DNA of 64,000 nucleotides from Streptomyces spinosus (GTDB lineage: Bacteria; Actinomycetota; Actinomycetes; Streptomycetales; Streptomycetaceae): assembly GCF_020400655.1 (NCBI RefSeq), contig NZ_JAINRC010000001.1, forward strand, positions 186,001 through 250,000, read 5' to 3'. The position numbers and the translations under genes are program-made. Of the stretch, positions 1 to 8,363 are shown one piece after another (the stretch's first letter is position 1; each line of letters begins with the position of its first letter). The notes beneath the pieces were generated by a model. It worked only from the letters and a program-made list of their open reading frames with translations. It was not told the origin of the DNA and did not search any database.

Positions 1-1277
1 TCATCTACACCTCCGGCACCACCGGCCGCCCCAAGGGCTGCGTGATCTCCCACGGCAACTTCATGTTCGAGGCGGACACGGTGATCCAGCGCTGGGAGCC
101 GGTGTTCCACTCGAAGAAGGGCGACGAGGCGTCGACGCTGCTGTTCCTGCCGCTGGCGCACGTCTTCGGCCGGATGGTGGAGGTCGCCGCGATCCGCGGC
201 CGGGTCCGCTTCGGGCACCAGCCGCAGCTGCACGCCGCCGCCCTCCTGCCCGACCTGGCCGCCTTCCAGCCGACGTTCGTCCTCGCGGTGCCGTACATCT
301 TCGAGAAGGTGTTCAACGCGGCCCGCCGCAAGGCCGAGAAGGAGGGCAAGGCGGGGCCGTTCGAGAAGGCCGTCGACATCGCTGTCAGGTACGCGGAGGC
401 GGTCGAGGCGAAGGCATGGGGCACCGGGCCCGGCCCGTCGGCGGGACTGCGGATGCAGCACCAGCTCTTCGACAAGCTGGTGTACGCCAAGGTCCGGGCC
501 GCGATGGGCGGCCGGATCCGGAACGCGATGTCGGGCGGATCGGCGATGGACCGCCGGCTGGGCCTGTTCTTCGCGGGCGCGGGCGTGCAGATCTACGAGG
601 GGTACGGCCTGACCGAGTCGACGGCCGCGGCGACCGCCAACCCGCCCGAGCGCACCCGCTACGGCACCGTGGGCCAGGCCATCCCGGGCATGACCGTGCA
701 CATCGCCGACGACGGGGAGATCTGGCTGCGCGGCGCGAACGTCTTCCAGGGGTACCTGAACAACCCCAAGGCCACCGACCAGACCCTGCACGACGGCTGG
801 CTCGCCACCGGCGACCTCGGCTCCCTGGACGAGGACGGTTATCTGACCATCACCGGCCGCAAGAAGGAGATCCTGGTGACCTCCGGCGGCAAGAGCGTCT
901 CCCCGGGCGTGCTGGAGGAGCGGGTGCGCGAACACCCGCTGGTCAACCAGTGCATCGTCGTCGGCAACGACCGCCCGTACATCGCGGCCCTGGTCACCCT
1001 CGACCAGGAGGCGGTCGAGCACTGGCTCCAGATGCGCGGCAAGCCGAGGATGACCCCGGCCGAGCTGGTGCACGACCCGGACCTGGAGACGGAGGTGCGG
1101 CGGGCGGTGGTCGCCGCCAACACCCTCGTCTCCCAGGCCGAGTCGATCCGCACCTTCCGCATCCTGGCCCAGCCGTTCACCGAGGAGCACGGCCTGCTGA
1201 CCCCGTCGCTGAAACTGAAGCGGAAGGCCATCGAGAAGGCGTACGCGAACGAGGTCGAGGCCCTCTACCGGAGCTGA
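1..1277 (+). CDS. Long-chain acyl-CoA synthetase (AMP-forming), 5'-truncated by window edge
   Basis: Activates fatty acids to acyl-CoA through an acyl-adenylate in the cytoplasm (FadD15-like branch of the ANL superfamily, by family knowledge). The window opens inside the gene, in frame just before the ATP-binding P-loop YTSGTTGRPKG (codons from position 3). The adenylate motif YEGYGLTES lies near 592-619, and the hinge region with TGDLG and GRKKEI near 808-870. The C-terminal lid ends in a lysine-rich LKLKRKA stretch. About 424 residues are visible of roughly 600 expected, so about the first third is missing. It ends 115 bp before an aldo/keto reductase on the same strand. The family is clear; the exact substrate cannot be told. 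Confidence 0.93.
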   Translation, partial: IYTSGTTGRPKGCVISHGNFMFEADTVIQRWEPVFHSKKGDEASTLLFLPLAHVFGRMVEVAAIRGRVRFGHQPQLHAAALLPDLAAFQPTFVLAVPYIFEKVFNAARRKAEKEGKAGPFEKAVDIAVRYAEAVEAKAWGTGPGPSAGLRMQHQLFDKLVYAKVRAAMGGRIRNAMSGGSAMDRRLGLFFAGAGVQIYEGYGLTESTAAATANPPERTRYGTVGQAIPGMTVHIADDGEIWLRGANVFQGYLNNPKATDQTLHDGWLATGDLGSLDEDGYLTITGRKKEILVTSGGKSVSPGVLEERVREHPLVNQCIVVGNDRPYIAALVTLDQEAVEHWLQMRGKPRMTPAELVHDPDLETEVRRAVVAANTLVSQAESIRTFRILAQPFTEEHGLLTPSLKLKRKAIEKAYANEVEALYRS

Positions 1278-1392
1278 GCGGGTCGGTGCCCCGGTCGGTC
1301 GCGGCGGATTCCGCGGTCAGGAATGCGAAGCGGCCCGTGATCGTTGACCATGGAGGTACCACCTTGTCGACAACCGAAGGATCAAGAGGCTC

Positions 1393-2229
1393 GTGAGCAG
1401 CAAGGTCCCCCCGATCATCCTCAACAACGGCGTCGAGATGCCCCAGCTGGGCTTCGGCGTCTGGCAGGTGCCGGACGACGAGGCCGAGCGGGCCGTCGCC
1501 ACGGCGCTGGAGGCCGGGTACCGCAGCATCGACACCGCTGCGATCTACGGCAACGAAGAGGGCACCGGCAAGGCCATCGCCGCCTCCGGCCTGCCCCGCG
1601 AGGACGTCTTCGTCACCACCAAGCTCTGGAACGGCGACCACGGTTACGACTCCACCCTGCGCGCGTTCGACACGTCGCTGGAGAAGCTCGGGCTCGACTA
1701 CGTCGACCTCTACCTGATCCACTGGCCGCTGCCGTCCCGGGGTACGTACATCGACACCTACAAGGCGTTCGAGAAGCTGCACGCCGACGGCCGCGTCCGC
1801 GCCATCGGCGTCTCCAACTTCCTTCCCGAGCACCTGCGGCGGCTCGTCGAGGAGACCTCGGTCATCCCCGCCGTGAACCAGATCGAGCTGCACCCGCACC
1901 TCCAGCAGCGCGAGGCGCGCGAGTTCCACGCGGAGCAGGGCATCGCCACCGAGGCCTGGTCGCCGCTCGGCCAGGGCAAGGGCCTGCTGGAGGTCCCGGC
2001 GATCGTCGCCATCGCGCAGAAGCACGACCGCACCCCGGCCCAGGTCGTGCTGCGCTGGCACATCCAGCTCGGCAACATCGTGATCCCGAAGTCCGTGACG
2101 CCGTCCCGGATCAAGGAGAACATCGAGGTGTTCGACTTCAGCCTGGACGACGAGGACCTCGCCGCGATCAGCGCGCTCAACGAGGACCGGCGCCTGGGTC
2201 CCGACCCGGCCACCTTCGACGTGGGCTGA
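1393..2229 (+). CDS. Aldo/keto reductase
   Basis: Predicted cytoplasmic NADPH-dependent carbonyl reductase of the AKR superfamily, 278 aa, a normal length for the AKR5-like 2,5-diketo-gluconate reductase group. The catalytic tetrad is complete: D47 and Y52 (SIDTAAIYGNEEG), K77 (VTTKLW) and H110 (LYLIHWP). The GTG start follows AAGAGG with a short 3-nt gap, so the start is likely but not certain. A 14-bp tandem duplication begins at the last codons and repeats the stop codon, and a strong hairpin follows. The physiological substrate is unknown. Confidence 0.93.
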   Translation: MSSKVPPIILNNGVEMPQLGFGVWQVPDDEAERAVATALEAGYRSIDTAAIYGNEEGTGKAIAASGLPREDVFVTTKLWNGDHGYDSTLRAFDTSLEKLGLDYVDLYLIHWPLPSRGTYIDTYKAFEKLHADGRVRAIGVSNFLPEHLRRLVEETSVIPAVNQIELHPHLQQREAREFHAEQGIATEAWSPLGQGKGLLEVPAIVAIAQKHDRTPAQVVLRWHIQLGNIVIPKSVTPSRIKENIEVFDFSLDDEDLAAISALNEDRRLGPDPATFDVG

Positions 2230-2243
2230 TCGACGTGGGCTGA
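2216..2243. repeat. 14-bp perfect tandem duplication over a stop codon
   Basis: TCGACGTGGGCTGA occurs twice back to back (2216-2229 and 2230-2243). The first copy holds the last four codons and the TGA of the aldo/keto reductase. The second copy lies outside the gene. Confidence 0.95.
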
Positions 2244-2278
2244 CTCCCGGGTCCGAACGGACGTCCCGCACCACCGGC

Positions 2279-2318
2279 ACGGCCGTGCGCCCCGCACCGC
2301 GGCGGGGCGCACGGCCGT
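2279..2318. terminator. Bidirectional hairpin terminator
   Basis: A perfect 17-bp stem (2279-2295 with 2302-2318) closes a 6-nt loop ACCGCG. It sits between two convergent genes (aldo/keto reductase and the ABM-like protein), where a shared terminator is expected. There is no U-tract, as is common in Streptomyces. Confidence 0.85.
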
Positions 2319-2350
2319 GGACCGCCCGGCGCCCGGCGACGACCCGCCGC

Positions 2351-2962
2351 TCAGCCGAAGCGCACGTCCGCGTGCACGACCTCGAACTCCTCCAGGCCGA
2401 CCACGACCGCGTGCGCCTTGGCCGCCGCCGCGTGCCGCAGGCCCGCGACGGCCGCGCGCGAGGCGGCCAGGCAGGCGCGGTCGACGAACAGGGAACCGGT
2501 CATGCCCCGTCCCCGTTCCCGGTCGATCAGCAGGGCCGTCTCGGCGAGTCCGGGCAGTGACTCGGACCTCGGCACCACCGTGGCCCGGAAGGTGTCGACG
2601 ACCAGATCGGCGTCCCGCGGGTCGAACTCCATGCTGGTGACGCGCAGTCCGCCGCCGTGCCGCGGGTGCCTGATCTCGTGGAGCACGGCGGCCTCGTAGT
2701 TGGCGACCGCCATCGTGCCGGCGAAGGGCTCCAGCAGCCCCTTGCGCCGCTCGCGCATGACCTCGTCGCTGTTCCGCCGCGCCTCCTCGGTCTCCCACCA
2801 GCTCATCGTGAGGAGCTTGCCGAGCTCCCTGTCCGCGAACACGCCCGCGCCCCGGTACCCGGGGCGCTCCTCCAGCAGGTCCCGCCCCTCGCTGTTCACC
2901 GACCGGATGGCCGCGTCCAGCAGTGCCGGATCACCGGTCGCGTACACCGCACGGACGAACAT
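2351..2962 (-). CDS. Two-domain dimeric alpha/beta-barrel protein (antibiotic biosynthesis monooxygenase-like)
   Basis: 203-aa cytoplasmic protein. It appears to hold two ferredoxin-like ABM halves, about residues 1-95 and 105-200. The first half carries the family's pattern of a conserved SWWETEEA segment near residues 54-61. ABM domains occur in small cofactor-free monooxygenases and in heme or quinone-handling proteins, so no specific reaction is assigned. The ATG at 2962 was chosen because a strong GGAGGTGA Shine-Dalgarno sequence sits directly upstream. The gene is transcribed away from the chitosanase, so the region 2963-3169 is divergent. Confidence 0.7.
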   Translation of the reverse strand: MFVRAVYATGDPALLDAAIRSVNSEGRDLLEERPGYRGAGVFADRELGKLLTMSWWETEEARRNSDEVMRERRKGLLEPFAGTMAVANYEAAVLHEIRHPRHGGGLRVTSMEFDPRDADLVVDTFRATVVPRSESLPGLAETALLIDRERGRGMTGSLFVDRACLAASRAAVAGLRHAAAAKAHAVVVGLEEFEVVHADVRFG

Positions 2963-3135
2963 GAGCCTCACCTCCGGGGGAAGGGGACCTCCGACAGCGC
3001 CGGACAGAGCAGGACATATCCGTCTCGTCCAGTCTCGCCTTCGAGGGAACTGACCGCAATACGCACAGGATTCGGCCGTTCGCAACACCAGGGTTGACGG
3101 GAGCATGGCGAACAGGTCACCGTGTACGGCACCCG

Positions 3136-3154
3136 GTAAGGAAACTTTCCTAAC
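3136..3154. promoter_or_regulatory. Palindromic operator upstream of chitosanase gene
   Basis: AGGAAACTTTCCT is a 13-bp palindrome with one central base (3139-3151). Flanking bases extend it to GTAAGGAAACTTTCCTAAC with one mismatched pair. It ends 15 bp before the chitosanase ATG and overlaps the likely leader; a TTGACG hexamer (3094-3099) upstream could be a -35. From memory it resembles the operator bound by the ROK-family repressor CsnR at Streptomyces chitosanase genes. The named regulator is an inference. Confidence 0.6.
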
Positions 3155-3169
3155 AGAAGGGTCCCCCAC

Positions 3170-3862
3170 ATGCGTTCCCGTACCCTCGGCCTCGCCGTGG
3201 CCTCCGGCACCGCCCTGCTCGCCGCCGGCCTCCTGCCCGCGCACGCCTCCGCCGCCTCCCCCAAGTCCGCGCAGGAGGGCACGGTCAGCGCCGCCGACCT
3301 GCTCGCCAAGGTGACGTCCTGTTCGCAGATCTCCAACGGCAAGTACCGGACGGACGAGGAGACCTCGGCCACGGTCCCGGTGTGCGGCAAGAACGGCGCG
3401 GTGTTCTGGAAGGCCGACATGGACATCGACTGCGACGGCCAGCGCACCACCAACTGCAACGAGGACCGCGACCCCTGGTACCAGGACGACACCGCCTTCC
3501 ACCAGTCCGACGGCAAGCCGCTGAAGGCGGAGACGCTGCCGTACGTCGTCGTGCCCAGCACCAGCAGCATCTGGAACTACTCGAACGCCGGCATCAAGGG
3601 CGGCGGTGTGGTCGCCGTCATCTACAACAACAAGGTCGAGTACGCCGTCGTCGGCGACACCGGTCCCACGCAGATCATCGGCGAGGCGTCGTACGCCACC
3701 GCCAAGGCGCTCGGCATCGACCCGGACCCGGCCACCGGCGGCGCCGAATCGGGCGTGACCTACATCCTGTTCAAGAACTCCAAGGTCTCGCCCATCGAGA
3801 GCCACAGCGCGGCGGTCTCCCTCGGCGACCAGCTGGCCAAGCAGTTCATCGCCGGCAACTGA
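3170..3862 (+). CDS. Secreted chitosanase, glycoside hydrolase family 75
   Basis: Endo-acting hydrolase of chitosan, predicted secreted. 230 aa. Residues 1-28 form a classical signal peptide with an Arg-rich start, a hydrophobic core and an AHASA cleavage region. The mature part carries GH75 hallmarks: MDIDCDGQ with a nearby NCNEDRDPWYQ segment, LPYVVVP, and GDTGPTQIIGEAS. The acidic residues of the last motif are the likely catalysts by family resemblance, not proven here. The length fits single-domain GH75 enzymes and there is no carbohydrate-binding module. It stands alone between divergent and convergent neighbours. A palindrome just upstream suggests repression relieved by chitosan oligomers. 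The sequence does not fit GH46, the other common Streptomyces chitosanase family. Confidence 0.9.
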   Translation: MRSRTLGLAVASGTALLAAGLLPAHASAASPKSAQEGTVSAADLLAKVTSCSQISNGKYRTDEETSATVPVCGKNGAVFWKADMDIDCDGQRTTNCNEDRDPWYQDDTAFHQSDGKPLKAETLPYVVVPSTSSIWNYSNAGIKGGGVVAVIYNNKVEYAVVGDTGPTQIIGEASYATAKALGIDPDPATGGAESGVTYILFKNSKVSPIESHSAAVSLGDQLAKQFIAGN

Positions 3863-3875
3863 GCCGGCACGTCCG

Positions 3876-4577
3876 TCAGTTGGGCTGGCCCAGCGGACGG
3901 ATGACGACGGTGTTGACGTCGACCCCGGCCGGCTGCCGGATCGCCCACACCACCGAGTCGGCGATCTGGCCGGCGGTCAGGAGGTGCCCCGGGGGCAGGC
4001 TGCCGTAGCCGTCCCAGAAGGGGGTCTCCACCCGGCCGGGGGCGACCAGCGTGACACCGATCCCGAACTCCGTGACCTGGCGCCGGGTGTTCTCGGCGAG
4101 ACCGGTCACCGCCCACTTGGTGGCGCCGTAGAGGTTGCCCGGGGTGTTCACGAACCCGGCGACGCTGCCGACGAGGACGATCCGGCCGCGGCTCTCCTTC
4201 AGCGCGTCGACGGAGGCGCGGACGAGGAGCGCGGGACCGAGGACGTTGGTGAGGACCATCTCGGTCCAGCCGGCCGGGTCGCCCTCCGCCACGGAGTCGT
4301 GGGTGGCGACGCCGGCGTTGGCGACGACGGTGTCCAGCCGCCCGAACGCCTTGACCGTGCGGTCGACCGCGTGCCGCACGTCGTCGTACGCCGACGCGTC
4401 ACCGGCGACCGTCAGCAGTCCTTCGGGATCGCCCAGGCTCCCGGCGAATTCCCGCAGCCGCCGCTCTGTGCGCCCGGTGACGGTGACCCGGTGTCCGGCG
4501 TCCAGCAACTGCCGCGCCACGGCGGCGCCGATACCACTGCCGCCGCCCGTGATGAGCGCGACCGGAGCGTCGTTCAT
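3876..4577 (-). CDS. Short-chain dehydrogenase/reductase (SDR)
   Basis: NAD(P)-dependent oxidoreductase, 233 aa, classical SDR length. The cofactor motif TGGGSGIG lies at residues 10-17 and NAG at 87-89. The catalytic residues N111, S138, Y150 and K154 (YGATK) are all in place, so the enzyme should be active. R36 after the second beta-strand (TVTGRTERR) suggests a preference for NADP. The substrate is unknown. The ATG at 4577 has AGGGGGACC upstream. It converges on the chitosanase gene with only 13 bp between stops, and may be co-transcribed with the methyltransferase upstream of it on the same strand (gap about 96 bp). Confidence 0.93.
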   Translation of the reverse strand: MNDAPVALITGGGSGIGAAVARQLLDAGHRVTVTGRTERRLREFAGSLGDPEGLLTVAGDASAYDDVRHAVDRTVKAFGRLDTVVANAGVATHDSVAEGDPAGWTEMVLTNVLGPALLVRASVDALKESRGRIVLVGSVAGFVNTPGNLYGATKWAVTGLAENTRRQVTEFGIGVTLVAPGRVETPFWDGYGSLPPGHLLTAGQIADSVVWAIRQPAGVDVNTVVIRPLGQPN

Positions 4578-4673
4578 GAGGTCCCCCTGCGTCGTGTGTG
4601 TGTCCCGCGGTGTCGAAGACGCCCGGAGTCCATCACTTGGAGACCACTCGAAGTCAAGCCCCCCCGCAAGGAC

Positions 4674-5573
4674 CTATCCGCGGCGGACCGCCGTGTGCAC
4701 GGTGTGCGCGGCCAGGACGAACACGTCCGGCCGTACGTGCACGCTCGCCGGGTCGGACGGGTCGAGCAGCCGGTCCAGGGTGGCGCGGTCCTCGGCGTCC
4801 AGCGCGTCGCCGACGCCCTCGCGCAGCCGGGACAGGTGCGCGACGACGTAGGCGCGGCCCCGGTCGGTGACGGGGGCCGGCAGGTCGAGCAGGAAGGTGC
4901 GGCTCCGGGGGTGCTCGAGGCCGGCGGCGGTCAGCAGGCCGGGCCAGTCCTCGGTCTCGGCGACGGAGCCCGGCAGGCCGGCGCGCATCCGGCCGAACCA
5001 CTCCTCCTCCAGGGCGTCCAGCCGTGCCTGCAGTCCGGGGCGGCCGATGCCGATGTCCCGGGGCAGGAAGCGGGAGGGCAGACCGCCCTCCTGCAGGGCC
5101 AGGGTGCCGCCGGGGGCGAGCCGCTCGGCGAACGTGGCGAGCGCCGCCCGCTGGTCACCGAGGTGGTGCAGACTGCGGCTGGCCCACAGCAGGTCGGCCG
5201 GGTACTCCAGCTTGTCGAGCACATCGGGGAGCTCGCCGGCGAGGGTGTCGAAACGGTCGGCGACGCCCTGCCGGACGGCCCGGGCGCGGGCACGCTCCAG
5301 CAGGGGCGCGGTGGCGTCGACGGCGACGACCCGGGCACCGGGGAACGCCTCGGCGAACAGGCAGGAGAGCACTCCGGGCCCGCTGCCCGCGTCCACGATC
5401 AGCCCCGGCCCGGTCACCTCCCGCGCGAGCCACGCCATGGCCCGCTCGTACACCGGGGCGAACAGCTCCGCCTGCGCCTCCAGCAGGGGACCCATCTCGT
5501 TCCAGTCGATGTCCGTGCCGTGGTGCCCGTGGCCGTGCCGGTGCCCGGTGTCGTGGTGGTGGTCGTGCGCCAT
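4674..5573 (-). CDS. Class I SAM-dependent methyltransferase with His-rich N-terminus
   Basis: 299 aa. The Rossmann SAM-binding motif I is VDAGSGPG near residues 60-67, followed by an acidic VVAVDAT strand end. A second module (residues about 180-299) is less conserved. The first 20 residues are extremely His-rich (HDHHHDTGHRHGHGHHG), a run that could bind Ni, Zn or Cu. The rest looks like an ordinary small-molecule methyltransferase; the substrate cannot be told. It is divergent from the PhyH-type dioxygenase, with about 120 bp between starts. The His run is part of the coding frame and directly follows the start ATG. Confidence 0.85.
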   Translation of the reverse strand: MAHDHHHDTGHRHGHGHHGTDIDWNEMGPLLEAQAELFAPVYERAMAWLAREVTGPGLIVDAGSGPGVLSCLFAEAFPGARVVAVDATAPLLERARARAVRQGVADRFDTLAGELPDVLDKLEYPADLLWASRSLHHLGDQRAALATFAERLAPGGTLALQEGGLPSRFLPRDIGIGRPGLQARLDALEEEWFGRMRAGLPGSVAETEDWPGLLTAAGLEHPRSRTFLLDLPAPVTDRGRAYVVAHLSRLREGVGDALDAEDRATLDRLLDPSDPASVHVRPDVFVLAAHTVHTAVRRG

Positions 5574-5696
5574 GGTGGTCAGCCTCTCTTCCGGATGCGG
5601 TCAGGGTGCGACGGCACGCGGGACGGAGGCCAGCGGTGTTGCCGGTGCGGCAAAAACCGGGTGCGTCCCGGCAAGGTCACCGGCGACCATGGCCCC

Positions 5697-6467
5697 ATGG
5701 ACGACAACCTCATAGCGCGCTTCGTCGAGGACGGGTTCGTGAAGATCGAAGGAGCCGTCGCGCCCCGGGTCGCCGCGGACTGCGCGCGGTTGCTGTGGCG
5801 GGAGACGGGCTACGACCCGGAGGACCGCGCCACCTGGAAGGAACCGGTGGTGTGGGTGGGCGGCATGGCCCAGGGTCCGTTCGCGGCGGCGGCCAATTCC
5901 CCGGTGCTGCACGACGCGTTCGACGCGCTGGTGGGCGCCGGGCGCTGGGAGCCGCGCTACTCGCTGGGCACCTTCCCGCTGCGCTTCCCGCACCCCGCGG
6001 AACCGGACGACGCCGGATGGCACATCGAGGGCAGCTACCTCCCCGAGGGCCGGGAGCACTACCACACGAACCTGCGCTCCCGGGACCGCGCGCTGCTGAT
6101 GCTGTTCCTGTTCAGCGAGGTCACGCTGGACGACGCCCCGACCCGGATCCGGGTGGGGTCGCATCTGGACGTGCCCGCGGTGCTGCGGCCTTACGGCGAG
6201 GCGGGGGCGTCCTTCCTCGAGCTGGGCCCCCGGGTGGCGGCGGCCTCGGCCCACCGCCCCCTCGCCCACGCCACGGGCCGCCCCGGTGACGTCTACCTCT
6301 GTCACCCGTTCCTGGTGCACGCGGCCCAGCCGCACCACGGCACCCGGCCCCGCTTCCTGGCGCAGCCGCCGCTGCTGCCGGCCGCGCCCTGCGAGCTGGA
6401 GCGGCCGGACGGGGCGTACTCACCGGTGGAGCGCGCGATCCGCCGGGGCCTGGCCGGTGCGGTCTGA
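5697..6467 (+). CDS. Phytanoyl-CoA dioxygenase (PhyH) family protein
   Basis: Predicted Fe(II)/2-oxoglutarate-dependent oxygenase, 256 aa. The facial triad can be read as H109 and E111 (GWHIEGSY) plus H208 (HPFLVHAAQ), with an Arg at 217 or 219 (TRPRF) as the likely 2-oxoglutarate anchor. Many PhyH proteins have HxD here; HxE keeps a carboxylate, so activity is plausible. The ATG at 5697 was chosen by alignment with the start of the conserved fold; the Shine-Dalgarno (AAGGTC) is weak and distant. It converges on the GH6 gene. The natural substrate is unknown; the family in Streptomyces includes natural-product hydroxylases. Confidence 0.82.
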   Translation: MDDNLIARFVEDGFVKIEGAVAPRVAADCARLLWRETGYDPEDRATWKEPVVWVGGMAQGPFAAAANSPVLHDAFDALVGAGRWEPRYSLGTFPLRFPHPAEPDDAGWHIEGSYLPEGREHYHTNLRSRDRALLMLFLFSEVTLDDAPTRIRVGSHLDVPAVLRPYGEAGASFLELGPRVAAASAHRPLAHATGRPGDVYLCHPFLVHAAQPHHGTRPRFLAQPPLLPAAPCELERPDGAYSPVERAIRRGLAGAV

Positions 6468-6503
6468 ACCGCGGTGGTCCGGCCCCGGCGGGCGCTCACG
6501 CCG

Positions 6504-8312
6504 CTACGGCAGCGGCGGGTAGGCGTTCTGCATCAGCTGCTGGAACTGGGCGGAGAACCAGTGCCCGGCCAGCGGCGAGTTCGGCAGCGCGCCGGTGGGG
6601 TTGTTGCCGTTGCGGGCGTTGCCGCCGTAGGTCGGGTCGCACATCCGGTCGAAGCCCTTGCCCTCGTCGTTGGAGATGGCGGAGCTGGCTCCGTCCGACT
6701 CCCCCGGGGGCTTGACCCAGACGTAGGCGTCGATCCCGGCCGCCGGAGCGGCGGTCGGCCGTTCGCCGAGGCCGGCACCGCTCTGGTTGCACCAGTTGCC
6801 GGCGTGGAGGCGCCGGTCGACACGGCTGCCGTTGACGTAGTCGTCGACGGAGGTCAGCGGGCCGGACTTGGTGGGCCGGGCGGAGCCGCCCCAGCCGTTG
6901 CGGGAGGTGTCGATCAGCATGCCGAGGTTGCTGTTGAACCCGGAGGCGACGAGCTTGTCGCGCAGTGCCTGGGCGAAGGACTGCTCGTCCACGTACTGGT
7001 TCCAGTCGACCCACTTCGACTGGCGCACGGTCTGCCCGTTGACGCTGTCGGTGACCTTGAAGTACGGCTCCTTGGTGGCGCTGTAGTTGGCGGTGTTGAC
7101 GATGAAGCCCGTCACGTCGTTCACGCTCGCGCCGTTGGTGGTGGCGACCTTGTAGAACTCCTGGACGGTGGGACCGAAGTTGGAGTCCCAGCCGAGCCAG
7201 GCGTGGTGGCCGGCGTCGATGTAGTTGTAGACGTTCGGGATGGCGCCCAGCTTGTCGAGGGCGTAGCTGACGCCCTTCTCGTAGTTGCCGTTGGCCTTCA
7301 TGGTCGCGCAGGCGTCGGTGCTGCCGGCGGTGCCGCCCGCGTTGGTGACCAGGTTGGGCAGGGAGTCGGGTTCGATGACGGTGGCGATGCGCAGGCCCGC
7401 GTACTTGGCGTCGGCCAGAATCGACGCGATCGGGTCGATGTACTGGCTCTTGTACTTGTCGATGTCGTTGGGGCCCAGCTCGCCGTTGGAGGCGAGGGCG
7501 GAGCAGTCGCGGCCGGGGAGGTCGTAGATGACCAGCTGGACGACGAGTTCGCCCGAGCCCTTCTGCTTCAGTGCCTCGTCCAGGTGGGCGCGCAGGCCCA
7601 TCCCGCCGTTCACGCCGTTGATGGCGGCGATCCGGTCGAGCCACACGGCGGTGGGCTGGTTGGCGACGCGGCTGCCGCCCGGTTCGGCGGCGGCGTGCGC
7701 CGACCACTCCGGGTTCACGTAGCCCTTCGCCCCGGCGTAGGGGTTGTCGACGCGGTTGCCGGTGCCTCCGTCACCGCCCCCGCCGCCCGTGCTCCCGCCG
7801 GTGTCTCCGCCCGTGCCGCCGCCGGTGTCTCCGCCGGTTCCGCCGCCGGTGTCCCCACCGGTGCCGCCGCCAGTGCCGCCGCTGCCGCCGTCCACGTTGC
7901 AGGTGACGCCGTCGAGCGTGAAGGTGGCGGGGACGGAGTTGGTGCCGCTGAACGTGCCGTTGAAGCCGAAGCTGACCGTGCCACCGGTCGCGAGCGCGCC
8001 GTTGTAGCTCTCGTTGGCCGCGGTGACCGCGGTGCCGCTCTGGCTGATCTTCGCGTTCCAGCCGTTCGTGACCTTCTGGGTGCCGCCGTACGACCACTTC
8101 AGCGACCAGGCCGTCTTGGCGGCGCCGTTGTTGGTGAGGGTCACGGCGGCGGTGAAGCCGGTGTCCCACTGGCTCTGGATCTTGTAGTCGACGGCGCAGG
8201 GCGCGGCGGCCGCGGCGGCGCCCGGGCCGCCGGGCAGGGCCGCGAACGCCGTTCCGGAGGCTCCGGCGAGGAGGCCCAGGGCCACCAGCAGTGTTGTCTT
8301 GGTACGACTCAT
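6504..8312 (-). CDS. Secreted GH6 cellulase (cellobiohydrolase type) with N-terminal CBM2
   Basis: Cleaves crystalline cellulose, probably as an exo-acting cellobiohydrolase (the long GH6 domain resembles Cel6B-type enzymes). 602 aa: signal peptide about 1-36; CBM2 cellulose-binding domain 38-140 with bracketing cysteines (C39, C138) and surface tryptophans; Gly/Thr/Asp linker 141-186 built of GGDTGGGT-type repeats; GH6 domain 187-602. The GH6 signatures are present: YDLPGRDC (263-270) and VIEPDSLPN with D316 as the likely catalytic acid. AAGGAA precedes the ATG. It lies 44 bp downstream of the GH5 gene on the same strand, so the two probably form an operon driven from the divergent CebR-box region. 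Confidence 0.95.
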   Translation of the reverse strand: MSRTKTTLLVALGLLAGASGTAFAALPGGPGAAAAAAPCAVDYKIQSQWDTGFTAAVTLTNNGAAKTAWSLKWSYGGTQKVTNGWNAKISQSGTAVTAANESYNGALATGGTVSFGFNGTFSGTNSVPATFTLDGVTCNVDGGSGGTGGGTGGDTGGGTGGDTGGGTGGDTGGSTGGGGGDGGTGNRVDNPYAGAKGYVNPEWSAHAAAEPGGSRVANQPTAVWLDRIAAINGVNGGMGLRAHLDEALKQKGSGELVVQLVIYDLPGRDCSALASNGELGPNDIDKYKSQYIDPIASILADAKYAGLRIATVIEPDSLPNLVTNAGGTAGSTDACATMKANGNYEKGVSYALDKLGAIPNVYNYIDAGHHAWLGWDSNFGPTVQEFYKVATTNGASVNDVTGFIVNTANYSATKEPYFKVTDSVNGQTVRQSKWVDWNQYVDEQSFAQALRDKLVASGFNSNLGMLIDTSRNGWGGSARPTKSGPLTSVDDYVNGSRVDRRLHAGNWCNQSGAGLGERPTAAPAAGIDAYVWVKPPGESDGASSAISNDEGKGFDRMCDPTYGGNARNGNNPTGALPNSPLAGHWFSAQFQQLMQNAYPPLP

Positions 8313-8337
8313 GAGTGCGGGTTCCTTCGGGGTTCCG

Positions 8338-8363
8338 TGGGATCTACGGGTGGGATCTACGGG
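8338..8363. repeat. 13-bp perfect tandem duplication over a stop codon
   Basis: TGGGATCTACGGG occurs twice without a gap (8338-8350, 8351-8363). The right copy contains the stop codon and last codons of the GH5 gene. The left copy lies in the 44-bp gap before GH6. Confidence 0.95.
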
